Assembly (NCBI GenBank): GCA_020444475.1
Contig: JAHLKV010000005.1
Span: 62,001 to 126,000, forward strand
From: a bacterium
GTDB taxonomy: Bacteria; Zixibacteria; MSB-5A5; GN15; FEB-12
DNA length: 64,000 nucleotides
Direction: 5' to 3'
The notes beneath the pieces were generated by a model. That model did no database searches and was not told the origin of the DNA. It worked only from the letters and a program-made list of their open reading frames with translations. This document shows positions 1 through 7,601 of the stretch, one piece after another (position 1 is the first letter of the stretch; each line of letters opens with the position of its first letter). Made by a program: the position numbers and the translations under genes.

Positions 1-19
1 CCGAACCACAGGGGTTCGG
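1..19. repeat. Hairpin repeat family B, copy 1
   Basis: CCGAACC-ACAGG-GGTTCGG, a 7-bp stem with a 5-base loop, cut by the window edge. The loop is identical to the copy at 2434-2456, whose stem is longer and differs in sequence. Both copies are followed by a short (A/C)CC(A/T)AC-like stretch. Confidence 0.55.
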
Positions 20-482
20 ACCCACGGTCGACGAGTGACGCCGCTACAACATTGCCATCAAAAACGCAAAAAGTCACTGTACAAGCCTGACACGCAGCGT
101 GTTACGGCGAAATAGGTTCGTTTGTTCATTTTTCTGTTTTCTCATTTTGTCGTTTTCCCTTTCTCGTCGAAGCGCGCAGACTACGGCCTTTACAGAAGGC
201 GGTGTGATCGTGATCAAGGGTGAAGTGGTGGGGAAAGTGTGGGGGCAAGGACCCGGTGCTGTGAGTCGTCATCACATCTACTTGCTTCTTGTCACTTCCT
301 CCGCAATTGCATTTATTGCATGAAATGTTCGCCGGGGCCGACATCCGGGACTCTACTGGGTTGGGGGATTCCCGCTACGGGTTTTTGCATAGTCCTCGCC
401 AGGTATCAAGCCTGCTGTCTCCGGTGGCAGACAATCGACGACACTTTGGCTTACACACAAACTATCCGGGGAGAGTACCTCT
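1..482. other. Intergenic, no supported gene
   Basis: I see no convincing gene here; the short open frames overlap one another on both strands and lack ribosome sites. The first 19 bases form a hairpin (CCGAACC, loop ACAGG, GGTTCGG) with the same loop as a copy at 2434-2456. The end of the stretch carries the GGGGAGAG ribosome site (468-475) of the next gene. Confidence 0.6.
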
Positions 483-2258
483 ATGGCAACATGGTATCCG
501 GGTGCGGGATCATGGATAAAACACGCGCAACAACAGGCGTACACAACAGACATTGTTGAGCAAGTCAGGGCCAGTAGTTCGACTATGGCCGAGGCGATTG
601 GCAGTCAGACGCGCGAAGTGGTGGCCAACAACACACAATTGGCCGAGTCACTCATCAACAGTTCAAGAGAAATTTCCGAGCGCATAGGGTCCGGTCTAGC
701 CGGTGTTGAGTTTGCAATCGACGCGCTTCACGCAGACTTCAGCTATGGCATAGGGATATGCATCCAGCGACTGGGACAGGCGAACACTGCCCTTTGGTCG
801 CTACTGGAGAAGATGGATGCGATCCTGAAGACGCTCGACTCACCTACCATGACAAAGGCTAGGGAGTTTTACCGGCTCGGCTGTGATCAGGCAACGAAAG
901 GGCTGTATGACAAAGCCTTGGAGCTACTGCTGAAATCAGAAAGTGAATATGATGCAGACTTTTTCACGCAGTATAGACTCGGCTACCTGTATCTGTTCGG
1001 GGTCAGTGATGACTGTAACGTGGTCGATCTGAAGCGCGCGAAGGATCACATGCTCTCGGCCCACCGGTACGCAAGAGCGGAGAACCAGAAGGACGGAGAT
1101 TTCTCGCGACTCGCTGCAGAATCGCTTCTGTACGCATCTATTGCTACGTATGCGCAGGTTGGGGACGATAGTTCACCAGAGGCAACAGCCACGCTTCTGA
1201 CTGAGGCCAAATCACTAGCACTCCAAGCTGCCGCGATTAGCCCAGAGCTTTCACAGGCTTGGTTCCACGCGGCCAAATACTCGTCACTCCTTTCGCAACA
1301 AGATGACTGTGTAGACAATTTGTCAAGAGCGATCATGTTGGACAAACGCTACGCCCTCGAAGTTCATGAGGACAAGGCCTTCGAACCTGCTATACAGCAG
1401 ATTGACTCATTCATGATACAAGCGCGTGAAGACGCCAAAGAGCAAGCGGAGGCGGCGCACGCGCGTGTTCTGCCGGTCTTAAACGACTTGACTGAGTGGA
1501 TGAGCGATCCGGCGAGCAAGTATGAAGAGCAATTCGCCGGTATGCAGTCTGCGTTCGACAAGATTGAGGGTGAACTAGATTCAGGCACCTACTTTGGATA
1601 CCGTGAAGTCGTCGATGGCTGCATGCAGCTGGAATCCGAGATCGAGTCCTTGAAATCCGAGCGCATCGAGGAGTTATTGGAGGGATTACGGAGCCAAGTC
1701 AATTCAATCAATTCGCTGGGGATTTCTATGTCGGGTGTGGAATCTGAAGTGGTTCTTTCGGAATACAGACGCGCCACCGAGCTTTTTGAGGGGATAAGCC
1801 GCCGACTGCAGGAAGAGGAACAGCCGTTTCAATCTTACGAAGCGTACCGAAAGACGTTGATTGATCTGACTTGCCTGGAGACCGATTTTCTCCAAATCGG
1901 CATCAAGGGACGACTCAATCGCCGCGAAGTAGCGGATAGGAGGCTTGAAGAGAAGAAGAGGGAAGCTAGACAGCAAGCTGCTGAAGCCGAGGCAAAGAAG
2001 GTGGAAGAGAAATGGCGAAGCAATGGCGTTGCGGTTGGAACAACGCTGGGCGTGATTTTCGCTCTGGGGTCGTGTATTGGTTGTCTGGCAGTTGCAGACC
2101 GCTCAAGTGAGGATCACTGGGGTTATGGTTTCTGGCTATCACTCGTCGTTCTACCCACCGTGGGCTATTTTGTGGGCATGCACTTTGGGAAGAAAAGGAA
2201 AGAGGAGATTCTCCAGCGCGTTGCTGATGAGAACCTGGCGGATAAGTTCGGCAAGTAG
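483..2258 (+). CDS. TPR/coiled-coil protein with two C-terminal membrane segments
   Basis: Function unknown, 591 residues. ATG at 483 follows GGGGAGAG at 468-475. Residues about 20-110 are polar and helical, likely coiled coil. A conserved-looking motif AREFYRLGCDQATKGLYDKA (about 122-141) opens a run of TPR-like helical pairs to about residue 320, including AAAISPELSQAWFHAAKY. Residues about 330-500 are charged and helical, rich in Glu, Arg and Lys. Two hydrophobic segments near 512-535 and 550-570 are followed by a short basic cytoplasmic tail. No signal peptide is visible, so the bulk of the protein is probably cytoplasmic with a tail anchor. I recall similar coiled-coil plus TPR proteins from many bacteria without an assigned role; a scaffold function is only a guess. 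It stands alone, flanked by palindromic repeats on both sides. Confidence 0.8.
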   Translation: MATWYPGAGSWIKHAQQQAYTTDIVEQVRASSSTMAEAIGSQTREVVANNTQLAESLINSSREISERIGSGLAGVEFAIDALHADFSYGIGICIQRLGQANTALWSLLEKMDAILKTLDSPTMTKAREFYRLGCDQATKGLYDKALELLLKSESEYDADFFTQYRLGYLYLFGVSDDCNVVDLKRAKDHMLSAHRYARAENQKDGDFSRLAAESLLYASIATYAQVGDDSSPEATATLLTEAKSLALQAAAISPELSQAWFHAAKYSSLLSQQDDCVDNLSRAIMLDKRYALEVHEDKAFEPAIQQIDSFMIQAREDAKEQAEAAHARVLPVLNDLTEWMSDPASKYEEQFAGMQSAFDKIEGELDSGTYFGYREVVDGCMQLESEIESLKSERIEELLEGLRSQVNSINSLGISMSGVESEVVLSEYRRATELFEGISRRLQEEEQPFQSYEAYRKTLIDLTCLETDFLQIGIKGRLNRREVADRRLEEKKREARQQAAEAEAKKVEEKWRSNGVAVGTTLGVIFALGSCIGCLAVADRSSEDHWGYGFWLSLVVLPTVGYFVGMHFGKKRKEEILQRVADENLADKFGK

Positions 2259-2360
2259 ACCCGACCCGACGTATGTCGGCGCGGTAGACTGCGGTGACGG
2301 ATCGCCCACATCCCAGAATTGCCATACGTAAATGACTGCGGACCCCGTCCGTCAGGTTCG

Positions 2361-2386
2361 CGTGGAGCACGAGGACGTATGCCACG
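2361..2386 (-). repeat. Hairpin repeat family C, copy 1
   Basis: Read on the minus strand the core is TGGCATACGTCCTCGTGCTC followed by CACG. It matches the copies at 9834-9857 and 47487-47510, which share the TACGTC(C/A)TCGTG-like centre and pair a TTGG/CCAA or GTGG/CCAC base. Confidence 0.55.
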
Positions 2387-2433
2387 CACTCATATCGGGA
2401 TGGAAGCTGCCTCGACCTACGGGCCACGTAAAT

Positions 2434-2456
2434 GTCGGAACCACAGGGGTTCCGAC
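2434..2456. repeat. Hairpin repeat family B, copy 2
   Basis: GTCGGAACC-ACAGG-GGTTCCGAC, a perfect 9-bp stem with a 5-base loop. The loop equals that of the copy at 1-19. Confidence 0.65.
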
Positions 2457-2520
2457 CTACAATTCAACAACTACGCGCCAACAACTTACACGAATTCCTG
2501 CAAAAACCCCCAAATCCCCC

Positions 2521-2549
2521 TTGACAATAAATGAACGATCATTTAATAT
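2521..2549 (+). promoter_or_regulatory. Consensus promoter with TetR operator in the spacer
   Basis: TTGACA (2521-2526), 17-base spacer, TAATAT (2544-2549). The spacer is filled by the palindrome TAAATGA-ACGA-TCATTTA (2528-2545), so repressor binding would block polymerase. The expected transcription start lies at about 2556, exactly the GTG start codon of the next gene, and no ribosome site precedes that GTG. The mRNA may therefore be leaderless. Confidence 0.75.
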
Positions 2550-2555
2550 AGGCGC

Positions 2556-3128
2556 GTGAGAGTTAAAGACGAAGCCAAACAAAAGGCCCTTCGCGAAGCC
2601 ACCATCAAGGTCGTCAACCAGATCGGGTTCGCGTCGAGTTCGGTCGCCAAGATCGCCAAAGAAGCAGGTATCTCGCCGGCCACACTCTATGTCTACCACA
2701 AAGACAAAGACGAACTGCTTTGCGATATCTACACCGATATCAAAATCGAGCTGGCCAGAGCGATGATGACCGGGTTCGATCACTCCCAGCCTGTGCGGGA
2801 TATTCTCAAGCGGATGTGGCTTAATGGTTTCCGCTACCTCATCAAGCACCGGCACTACCTCAGTTTTATCGATCAGTTCGCCAACTCGCCGTTTTTCGAT
2901 GTGGTCGATATGAGCAGGATCGAGCCCCATTTCGAACCACTCATCCGCGTCATTCAGCGCGGGATAGAACAGAAAATCATCAAAGATGTCCACCCGGAGC
3001 TGCTGAAGGTGTTTGCTGTCCGGCCGATGATGACCCTGGCCAATCAGCGCCAGTGCGGTGGATTCGCGTTTTCCGAGGAGCATATTGAGGAGGCCTTTCG
3101 GATGGCCTGGGATGCTATTCGCCTGTAA
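2556..3128 (+). CDS. TetR/AcrR family transcriptional regulator
   Basis: A 190-residue repressor-type protein. Residues about 10-55 form the TetR DNA-binding domain: helix-turn-helix SSVAKIAKEAGISPATLYVY followed by HKDKDELLCDIY. The rest is the helical ligand-binding domain typical of the family, with no recognisable ligand signature. The start is GTG 2556, with no Shine-Dalgarno sequence; it coincides with the transcription start predicted from the promoter at 2521-2549. An operator-like palindrome overlaps its own promoter, and a near copy (16 of 19 bases) lies at 3161-3179 before the following aldo/keto reductase. The simplest reading is autorepression plus control of that reductase, released by an unknown small molecule. 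Confidence 0.9.
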   Translation: MRVKDEAKQKALREATIKVVNQIGFASSSVAKIAKEAGISPATLYVYHKDKDELLCDIYTDIKIELARAMMTGFDHSQPVRDILKRMWLNGFRYLIKHRHYLSFIDQFANSPFFDVVDMSRIEPHFEPLIRVIQRGIEQKIIKDVHPELLKVFAVRPMMTLANQRQCGGFAFSEEHIEEAFRMAWDAIRL

Positions 3129-3160
3129 CCTTCTCTCTCCCTTTTTTTTTGACCAGTGCG

Positions 3161-3183
3161 ATAAATGAATGTTCAATTATTAT
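3161..3183 (+). promoter_or_regulatory. Second TetR operator overlapping a -10 element
   Basis: ATAAATGAATGTTCAATTA (3161-3179) matches the operator at 2527-2545 in 16 of 19 positions. A TATTAT -10-like hexamer (3178-3183) sits at the same offset from the operator as TAATAT does in the first site. The matching -35 is poor; TTGACC at 3149 is too far upstream. It probably drives the aldo/keto reductase, whose GAG-containing ribosome site and ATG follow about 45 bases later. Confidence 0.6.
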
Positions 3184-3228
3184 TAGGAAGTTAGTTTGTC
3201 CACCAGAACACCGAACAGGAGACCAGAA

Positions 3229-4263
3229 ATGAAGTACAAACCACTCGGCAACAGCGGTCTTTATGTCTCTGAGCTCACCCTCGGGGCGATGACCTTCTCG
3301 GACGAAAACAGCCAGTTCGGCCGGATGATCGGTGCTGCCGGTCAGGAGTTGACCAATCGCATGGTTGATTTGTCGCTCGACGCTGGCGTCAATTTCTTCG
3401 ACACGGCCAACATGTACTCGTTCGGCGAGTCCGAGAAAATGCTCGGGAAGGCTCTCGGCGACCGACGCAAGGACGTAATCCTGGCAACCAAGGTCTGGTT
3501 CCCGTTCGGTCAGAAACCGAATGATCTGGGTCTGAGCAGGCTGGCAATCATGCGTGAAGTGGAAGACTCGCTGAAGCGGCTCAATACCGACTGGATCGAC
3601 CTCTATCAGGTGCACCAGTGGGATCGCACGACGCCGATCGAAGAGACTCTCCGGGCGCTCGACGATCTCGTCCGGCAGGGGAAAGTTCGTTATATCGGCC
3701 TGTCGAATTTCACGGCCTGGCAGATTGCCAAAGCCGACGGACTGGCGCGTGCGATGGGGACCGAACGCTTCATCTCCGTTCAGGCGTACTACTCGCTGGC
3801 CGGTCGTGATCTCGAGCACGAGATTCTCCCGGCCGTCAAAGATCTCGGACTGGGCACGATGATCTGGAGTCCGCTGGCGGGTGGTTTCCTGTCCGGGAAG
3901 TTCACGCGCGAGAGCGAAGGGGAGGGACGACGCACGACGTTTGATTTCCCGCCGCTGGATCGTGAGAAAGCGTATGACATTGTCGACGAGCTGAAGAAGA
4001 TCGCCGCTGCGCACAAGGCGACAGCTGCGCAGATCGCGCTGGCGTGGCTGTTGCACAAAGACGGCGTCACGACCGTGATCATGGGCGCCACCAAAGAGCA
4101 GCAGTTGGTTGACAACCTGAAGTCGGCTGATATCACGCTCAGCGACGATGAGATGAAGAGGCTCGATGAGGTTTCGGCCGTCGCGCCGATGTACCCGCAC
4201 TGGATGGGTGGTGGCGCCGCCTATCGCGGCATGGATCCGATGGCCCGATTCGTGAAAGACTAG
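3229..4263 (+). CDS. Aldo/keto reductase
   Basis: NAD(P)H-dependent oxidoreductase of the AKR superfamily, 344 residues, closest in style to the YhdN/Kv-beta-like group that reduces aldehydes and ketones. The TIM-barrel catalytic tetrad is visible: Asp58 (NFFDTAN), Tyr63 (MYSFGESE), Lys88 (ILATKVW) and His129 (LYQVHQWD). The cofactor-binding part includes GLSNFTAWQ and the late SPLAGGFLSGKF segment. The start at ATG 3229 is preferred because AGGAG lies 7 bases upstream; an in-frame TTG at 3196 would add 11 residues with no ribosome site. The operator at 3161-3179 suggests control by the adjacent TetR protein. The substrate cannot be told from sequence. Confidence 0.92.
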   Translation: MKYKPLGNSGLYVSELTLGAMTFSDENSQFGRMIGAAGQELTNRMVDLSLDAGVNFFDTANMYSFGESEKMLGKALGDRRKDVILATKVWFPFGQKPNDLGLSRLAIMREVEDSLKRLNTDWIDLYQVHQWDRTTPIEETLRALDDLVRQGKVRYIGLSNFTAWQIAKADGLARAMGTERFISVQAYYSLAGRDLEHEILPAVKDLGLGTMIWSPLAGGFLSGKFTRESEGEGRRTTFDFPPLDREKAYDIVDELKKIAAAHKATAAQIALAWLLHKDGVTTVIMGATKEQQLVDNLKSADITLSDDEMKRLDEVSAVAPMYPHWMGGGAAYRGMDPMARFVKD

Positions 4264-4275
4264 TACAAGAGGATT

Positions 4276-4299
4276 GACCGGAGTAAGCACTCAAGCGCA
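4276..4299 (+). repeat. Dispersed 24-25-mer, copy 1
   Basis: GACCGGA, one base, then TAAGCACTCAAGCGCA. The same two blocks, separated by two bases, recur at 13638-13662 just upstream of the ECF sigma gene. Both copies are intergenic and in the same orientation. Confidence 0.5.
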
Positions 4300-4365
4300 T
4301 TGATGCTATCCGTGAAGATCCCGACGTGCGGTCGGGCGGTGTTCGCCCGGCCGCACGATGACCGA

Positions 4366-4405
4366 CCGGTGCCGTCGGGCGACTCGCCTGACGGCACCGG
4401 TCTTT
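4366..4405. terminator. Hairpin terminator between convergent genes
   Basis: CCGGTGCCGTC (4366-4376) pairs with GACGGCACCGG (4390-4400) and is followed by TCTTT. It lies between the aldo/keto reductase and aqpZ, which converge. A second imperfect stem, GTGCGG...CCGCAC, precedes it at 4326-4356. Confidence 0.6.
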
Positions 4406-4417
4406 AGACTTATCCGC

Positions 4418-5098
4418 TCAGGCCCGTTTCTCGAACAATCCCATCCAGACGAGGGCCGCAAGTATGCCCCCGACAATCGGTGCGACAATAAACAGCCAAA
4501 GCTGCGTCAGGGCCGGTCCGCCAACCAGAAGCGCCGGACCCAGACTTCGGGCCGGGTTCACTGAAGTTCCGGTAACCGGAATACCAATCAAGTGGATCAG
4601 GACGAGTGTCAAACCGATCGCAATACCCGCAAATCCCTGCGGAGCGCTCTTGTGGGTAGCGCCGAAAATGACAAACAGGAACACGAATGTCAGGACAACT
4701 TCGAAGACCAGCCCCGACACCATCGAGTAGTTGTCCGGCGAATGCGCGCCGAAGCCGTTCTGACCAAGGCCGTTCACGGCGCAATCATAGCCGGGCAGCC
4801 CGCTCGCGATAGCCAGCAGGACGGCAGCTCCAATGATCGCCCCGATACACTGCGCCACGATATAGCCGATCGTGTCCTTACTGCCGATTTTCCCGGCCAC
4901 CCGCATCGCGATCGTGATCGCCGGGTTGATGTGGCAGCCGGAGATCGGTCCAATTGCGTAAACCATTACCAGGACAGCCAAACCAAACGCGAGTGAGATA
5001 CCCAGAAAGCCAATATGCGCACCCGCCAGGACCGCGCTTCCACACCCGAAAAGCACCAGTGCGAAGGTGCCTATCAATTCGGCCATGTACTTCTGCAT
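4418..5098 (-). CDS. aqpZ: Aquaporin Z, water channel
   Basis: MIP-family inner-membrane channel of 226 residues with six membrane helices and two half-helices. Both NPA boxes are present: [11 protein letters not shown] (Asn58) and [11 protein letters not shown] (Asn181). The selectivity-filter residues fit a water channel rather than a glycerol facilitator: Phe38, His169, Thr178 and Arg184, matching the E. coli AqpZ pattern. I chose ATG 5098 ([10 protein letters not shown]), which has GGGAG a few bases upstream; the longer frame to 5164 adds an unlikely polar extension. It follows the methyltransferase by 52 bases on the same strand, so the two may be co-transcribed, though no functional link is evident. 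Confidence 0.93.
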   Translation of the reverse strand: MQKYMAELIGTFALVLFGCGSAVLAGAHIGFLGISLAFGLAVLVMVYAIGPISGCHINPAITIAMRVAGKIGSKDTIGYIVAQCIGAIIGAAVLLAIASGLPGYDCAVNGLGQNGFGAHSPDNYSMVSGLVFEVVLTFVFLFVIFGATHKSAPQGFAGIAIGLTLVLIHLIGIPVTGTSVNPARSLGPALLVGGPALTQLWLFIVAPIVGGILAALVWMGLFEKRA

Positions 5099-5150
5099 CG
5101 TTTCTCCCATCCGGCATAATGTTGACCTGACATCTCCCCGTCCGAGAGTA

Positions 5151-5903
5151 CTACTTCCACCCAATCACAATCAAGCGTTTAGCATGCTGGTCGTACGGGT
5201 CACCGGTGATCGAGCCGAAGCAGGCCGTGCGGGCAAATCCGCAGTCGCTCATCAGGCGTTTCAGTTCAGCCGCAGTGAAGATCCGATGGGCCAGCGAGTA
5301 GGTTTTCGTATTACCATTGCGGATGACGGTCCAGACGTTTTCGATCCAGGTCCAATCACGCGTCATGGTACGCTCTTCGAGCAGGATAGTGCCATCGTCG
5401 AACTTGTCAAAGGTCCTCTCTTCGAATATCTTCGCCAGCCGCTCCTTGCCCATTGTCTCAATCAGCAGGCAGCCACCCTGGCGAAGCGACGCGTGCATGT
5501 TGCGCAACACGATGTAATCATCCTCGGGATCGTCGAAATAGCCAAACGAGGTGAAGTAGTTGACGATCAGATCGAAGGCGTTCTCGCGTGTAAACTCGCG
5601 CATGTCGGAGTGAACCAGCTCGATCTCCAGTGACTCTTCGTTCGCGGTGCTGCGGACGCGGTCGAGATATTTCTGTGAGCGATCGACTCCGGTCACACGG
5701 AAACCGCGGCGCGCCAGTTCCAGGGCATGGCGGCCGGGTCCGCAACACAAGTCGAGTACCGAAGCACCCGCTTTGGGTTTGGTCAACTCGAGGATGCCGT
5801 CGACCTGCGCCGGGACCGCCTCCCAGCGCTCCTGCGAAAACATCCACGGCCCCATGACTTCCCAGAAATCATCGTTGTCGAACCAGTCTTTTTCCGGTGT
5901 CAT
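5151..5903 (-). CDS. Class I SAM-dependent methyltransferase
   Basis: A 250-residue Rossmann-fold methyltransferase of unknown substrate. Motif I is [19 protein letters not shown] (about 49-67), followed by the acidic end of strand 2 (VTGVD) and the SDMREF and [14 protein letters not shown] segments of motifs II and III. The pattern LCCGPGRH with a following Tyr/Phe-rich stretch is common in small-molecule methyltransferases of the Methyltransf_25 type. It is cytoplasmic, with no signal sequence. The gene heads a leftward pair with aqpZ. The substrate cannot be predicted. Confidence 0.88.
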   Translation of the reverse strand: MTPEKDWFDNDDFWEVMGPWMFSQERWEAVPAQVDGILELTKPKAGASVLDLCCGPGRHALELARRGFRVTGVDRSQKYLDRVRSTANEESLEIELVHSDMREFTRENAFDLIVNYFTSFGYFDDPEDDYIVLRNMHASLRQGGCLLIETMGKERLAKIFEERTFDKFDDGTILLEERTMTRDWTWIENVWTVIRNGNTKTYSLAHRIFTAAELKRLMSDCGFARTACFGSITGDPYDQHAKRLIVIGWK

Positions 5904-5987
5904 ACACCACCCCGTATGCAGAATGTAATAAGCGGTCTATACGCGTCGGATGTCGGGCGAGTTGCGAAGAATCGAAATACGAGTCGA

Positions 5988-7220
5988 TCAGGCGCTGCGG
6001 CGGATCAGTTTCTCGATCGTCAGCCCCTGTACCAGAATAGAGAAAACGACCACCACGTAGGTGATCGACAAGATAACATCGCGCATCTGGCCTACCGGTA
6101 TGGTCAGCGCCAGAGCGATCGAGATTCCCCCGCGAAGTCCTCCCCAGGTGAGGATGGCGATGGCGTTTTTGCTGAAGTCGCGAAGCAGTTTCAGCGAGCT
6201 GACCGCGGCCCAGACATTAAGCAGGCGGGCGGCGAGTACGACCGGGATTGCGATCAGTCCGGCGATCAGAGCGTCAACCGTAAACGCCAGTATGAGTACC
6301 TCAAGACCGATCCACACAAACAACACGGCGTTGAGGATTTCATCGATCAACTCCCAAAACGTATCGAGATGATGGCGGGTGTGCTCCGACATGGCGAACC
6401 GTCGCCCATGATTACCGATCAGCAGACCGGCGACCACGATCGCGATCGGTCCTGACAGATGCAGCGCCATGGCCAGCGCGTAGCCGCCCACCACGAGGGC
6501 CAGCGTGATGAGCACCTCGACGATGTAGTCATCGACATCCTTCAAAAGCAGGTAGGCCACATAGCCGACCGCCAGTCCAAACAGAGCGCCGCCGAGCGCT
6601 TCTCGCACCAGGAGCGTGGCAACCTCGCCGAACCCGGTCTCGTGTCCGCCGCCGGCGGCCAGACTCAGCAGCGTGATAAACACCACCACCCCGATACCGT
6701 CGTTGAACAAAGACTCCCCGGCGATCTTGGTCGCGATCGACTTCGGCGCATTGGCGGTCTTCAGCAACGCCAGCACCGCCACCGGATCGGTCGGAGAAAT
6801 CAGCGCGCCGAACAACAGGCAGTAGAGGTACGGCAGGTTCACGGTCAGCAGCTTGAAAACAAGCCACATGGCAGTACCGACTACAAACGTCGAGACGACC
6901 ACCCCCGCCGTCGCCAGCAGCGTGATGATAAATTTCTCTTTCTCGAGGTCGTTGACATTGATCTTCAGCGCGCCGGCGAACAGCAGGAAACTCAGCATCC
7001 CCTGCATAAGTGTTTCGCTGAAATTCACCCCGGACAAAAACGAGTCCGCGTACGACTCAACATCGACTCCCACCACATGCAGTAGGATCATCACCAGCGA
7101 AACCGACAGCGATATCACCATCAGCCCGATAGTCGCCGGCAGTTTGAGAAAGCGATAGTTGAGATATGAGGCCATAGCCGCGATACAGATAAACACGGCG
7201 CCGGCGGTGTAGACTGACAT
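5988..7220 (-). CDS. CPA1-family cation/proton antiporter
   Basis: Inner-membrane monovalent cation/H+ antiporter, about 410 residues with 11-13 membrane helices. Hallmarks are SPTDPVAVLALL (residues 142-153) and GESLFNDGIGVVVF (168-181), where the ND pair (173-174) carries the ion-binding aspartate of the family. The late helix GLRGGISIALAL is also typical of NhaP/NHE-like members. ATG 7220 is chosen because the protein then begins with a membrane helix; GGGAG lies about 13 bases upstream. The longer frame to 7343 adds a polar stretch with no support. Likely role: pH and sodium homeostasis. The gene stands alone, divergent from the next gene. Confidence 0.9.
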   Translation of the reverse strand: MSVYTAGAVFICIAAMASYLNYRFLKLPATIGLMVISLSVSLVMILLHVVGVDVESYADSFLSGVNFSETLMQGMLSFLLFAGALKINVNDLEKEKFIITLLATAGVVVSTFVVGTAMWLVFKLLTVNLPYLYCLLFGALISPTDPVAVLALLKTANAPKSIATKIAGESLFNDGIGVVVFITLLSLAAGGGHETGFGEVATLLVREALGGALFGLAVGYVAYLLLKDVDDYIVEVLITLALVVGGYALAMALHLSGPIAIVVAGLLIGNHGRRFAMSEHTRHHLDTFWELIDEILNAVLFVWIGLEVLILAFTVDALIAGLIAIPVVLAARLLNVWAAVSSLKLLRDFSKNAIAILTWGGLRGGISIALALTIPVGQMRDVILSITYVVVVFSILVQGLTIEKLIRRSA

Positions 7221-7601
7221 GCTTTGCGTACGCTCCCGCGAGAATTCTATTCGGTTCGGGCTGGTTGTCGGACAAAATAGGCTGTCGAGTGTTGCTTGTA
7301 AACCAAAGACTGGCCTTCTGATGGGCGGGAAAGGGCTGTTCAATCACTGCACTGCCGGTGTGTCGCAAAACTCTCCATCAAGCGCCGGGCGGATTGTCCG
7401 ATATATAGATACGTAGGATATGGCTGCGCCCGGGAAGGCGCCGACGGCAGCTGGGACAGTGATTTAGCAGCGATAGCACGACTGACACATGTCTGATTTT
7501 CTCAACAGGGGCGAGGTTTTTCGGCCCACCGGCCGGAAAGCGGCGAGCTATATCCGGTCTGACAGGCGCCGCGGTATCGGAAACCGGATGGAGCAGGATT
7601 C

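Larger units (their letters stand above)
2259..2520. other. Intergenic repeat cluster
   Basis: No gene is supported. The stretch is made of palindromes: CCGACGTATGTCGG near 2270, a family C hairpin at 2361-2386 and a family B hairpin at 2434-2456. The last 60 bases lead into the TetR promoter. Such clusters recur near 9.8, 15.3, 16.2 and 18 kb. Confidence 0.6.

Noticed and set aside
99..553. Several short overlapping frames at the left edge
   Set aside because: They overlap on both strands and lack ribosome sites; one has a signal-peptide-like start but an incoherent remainder.
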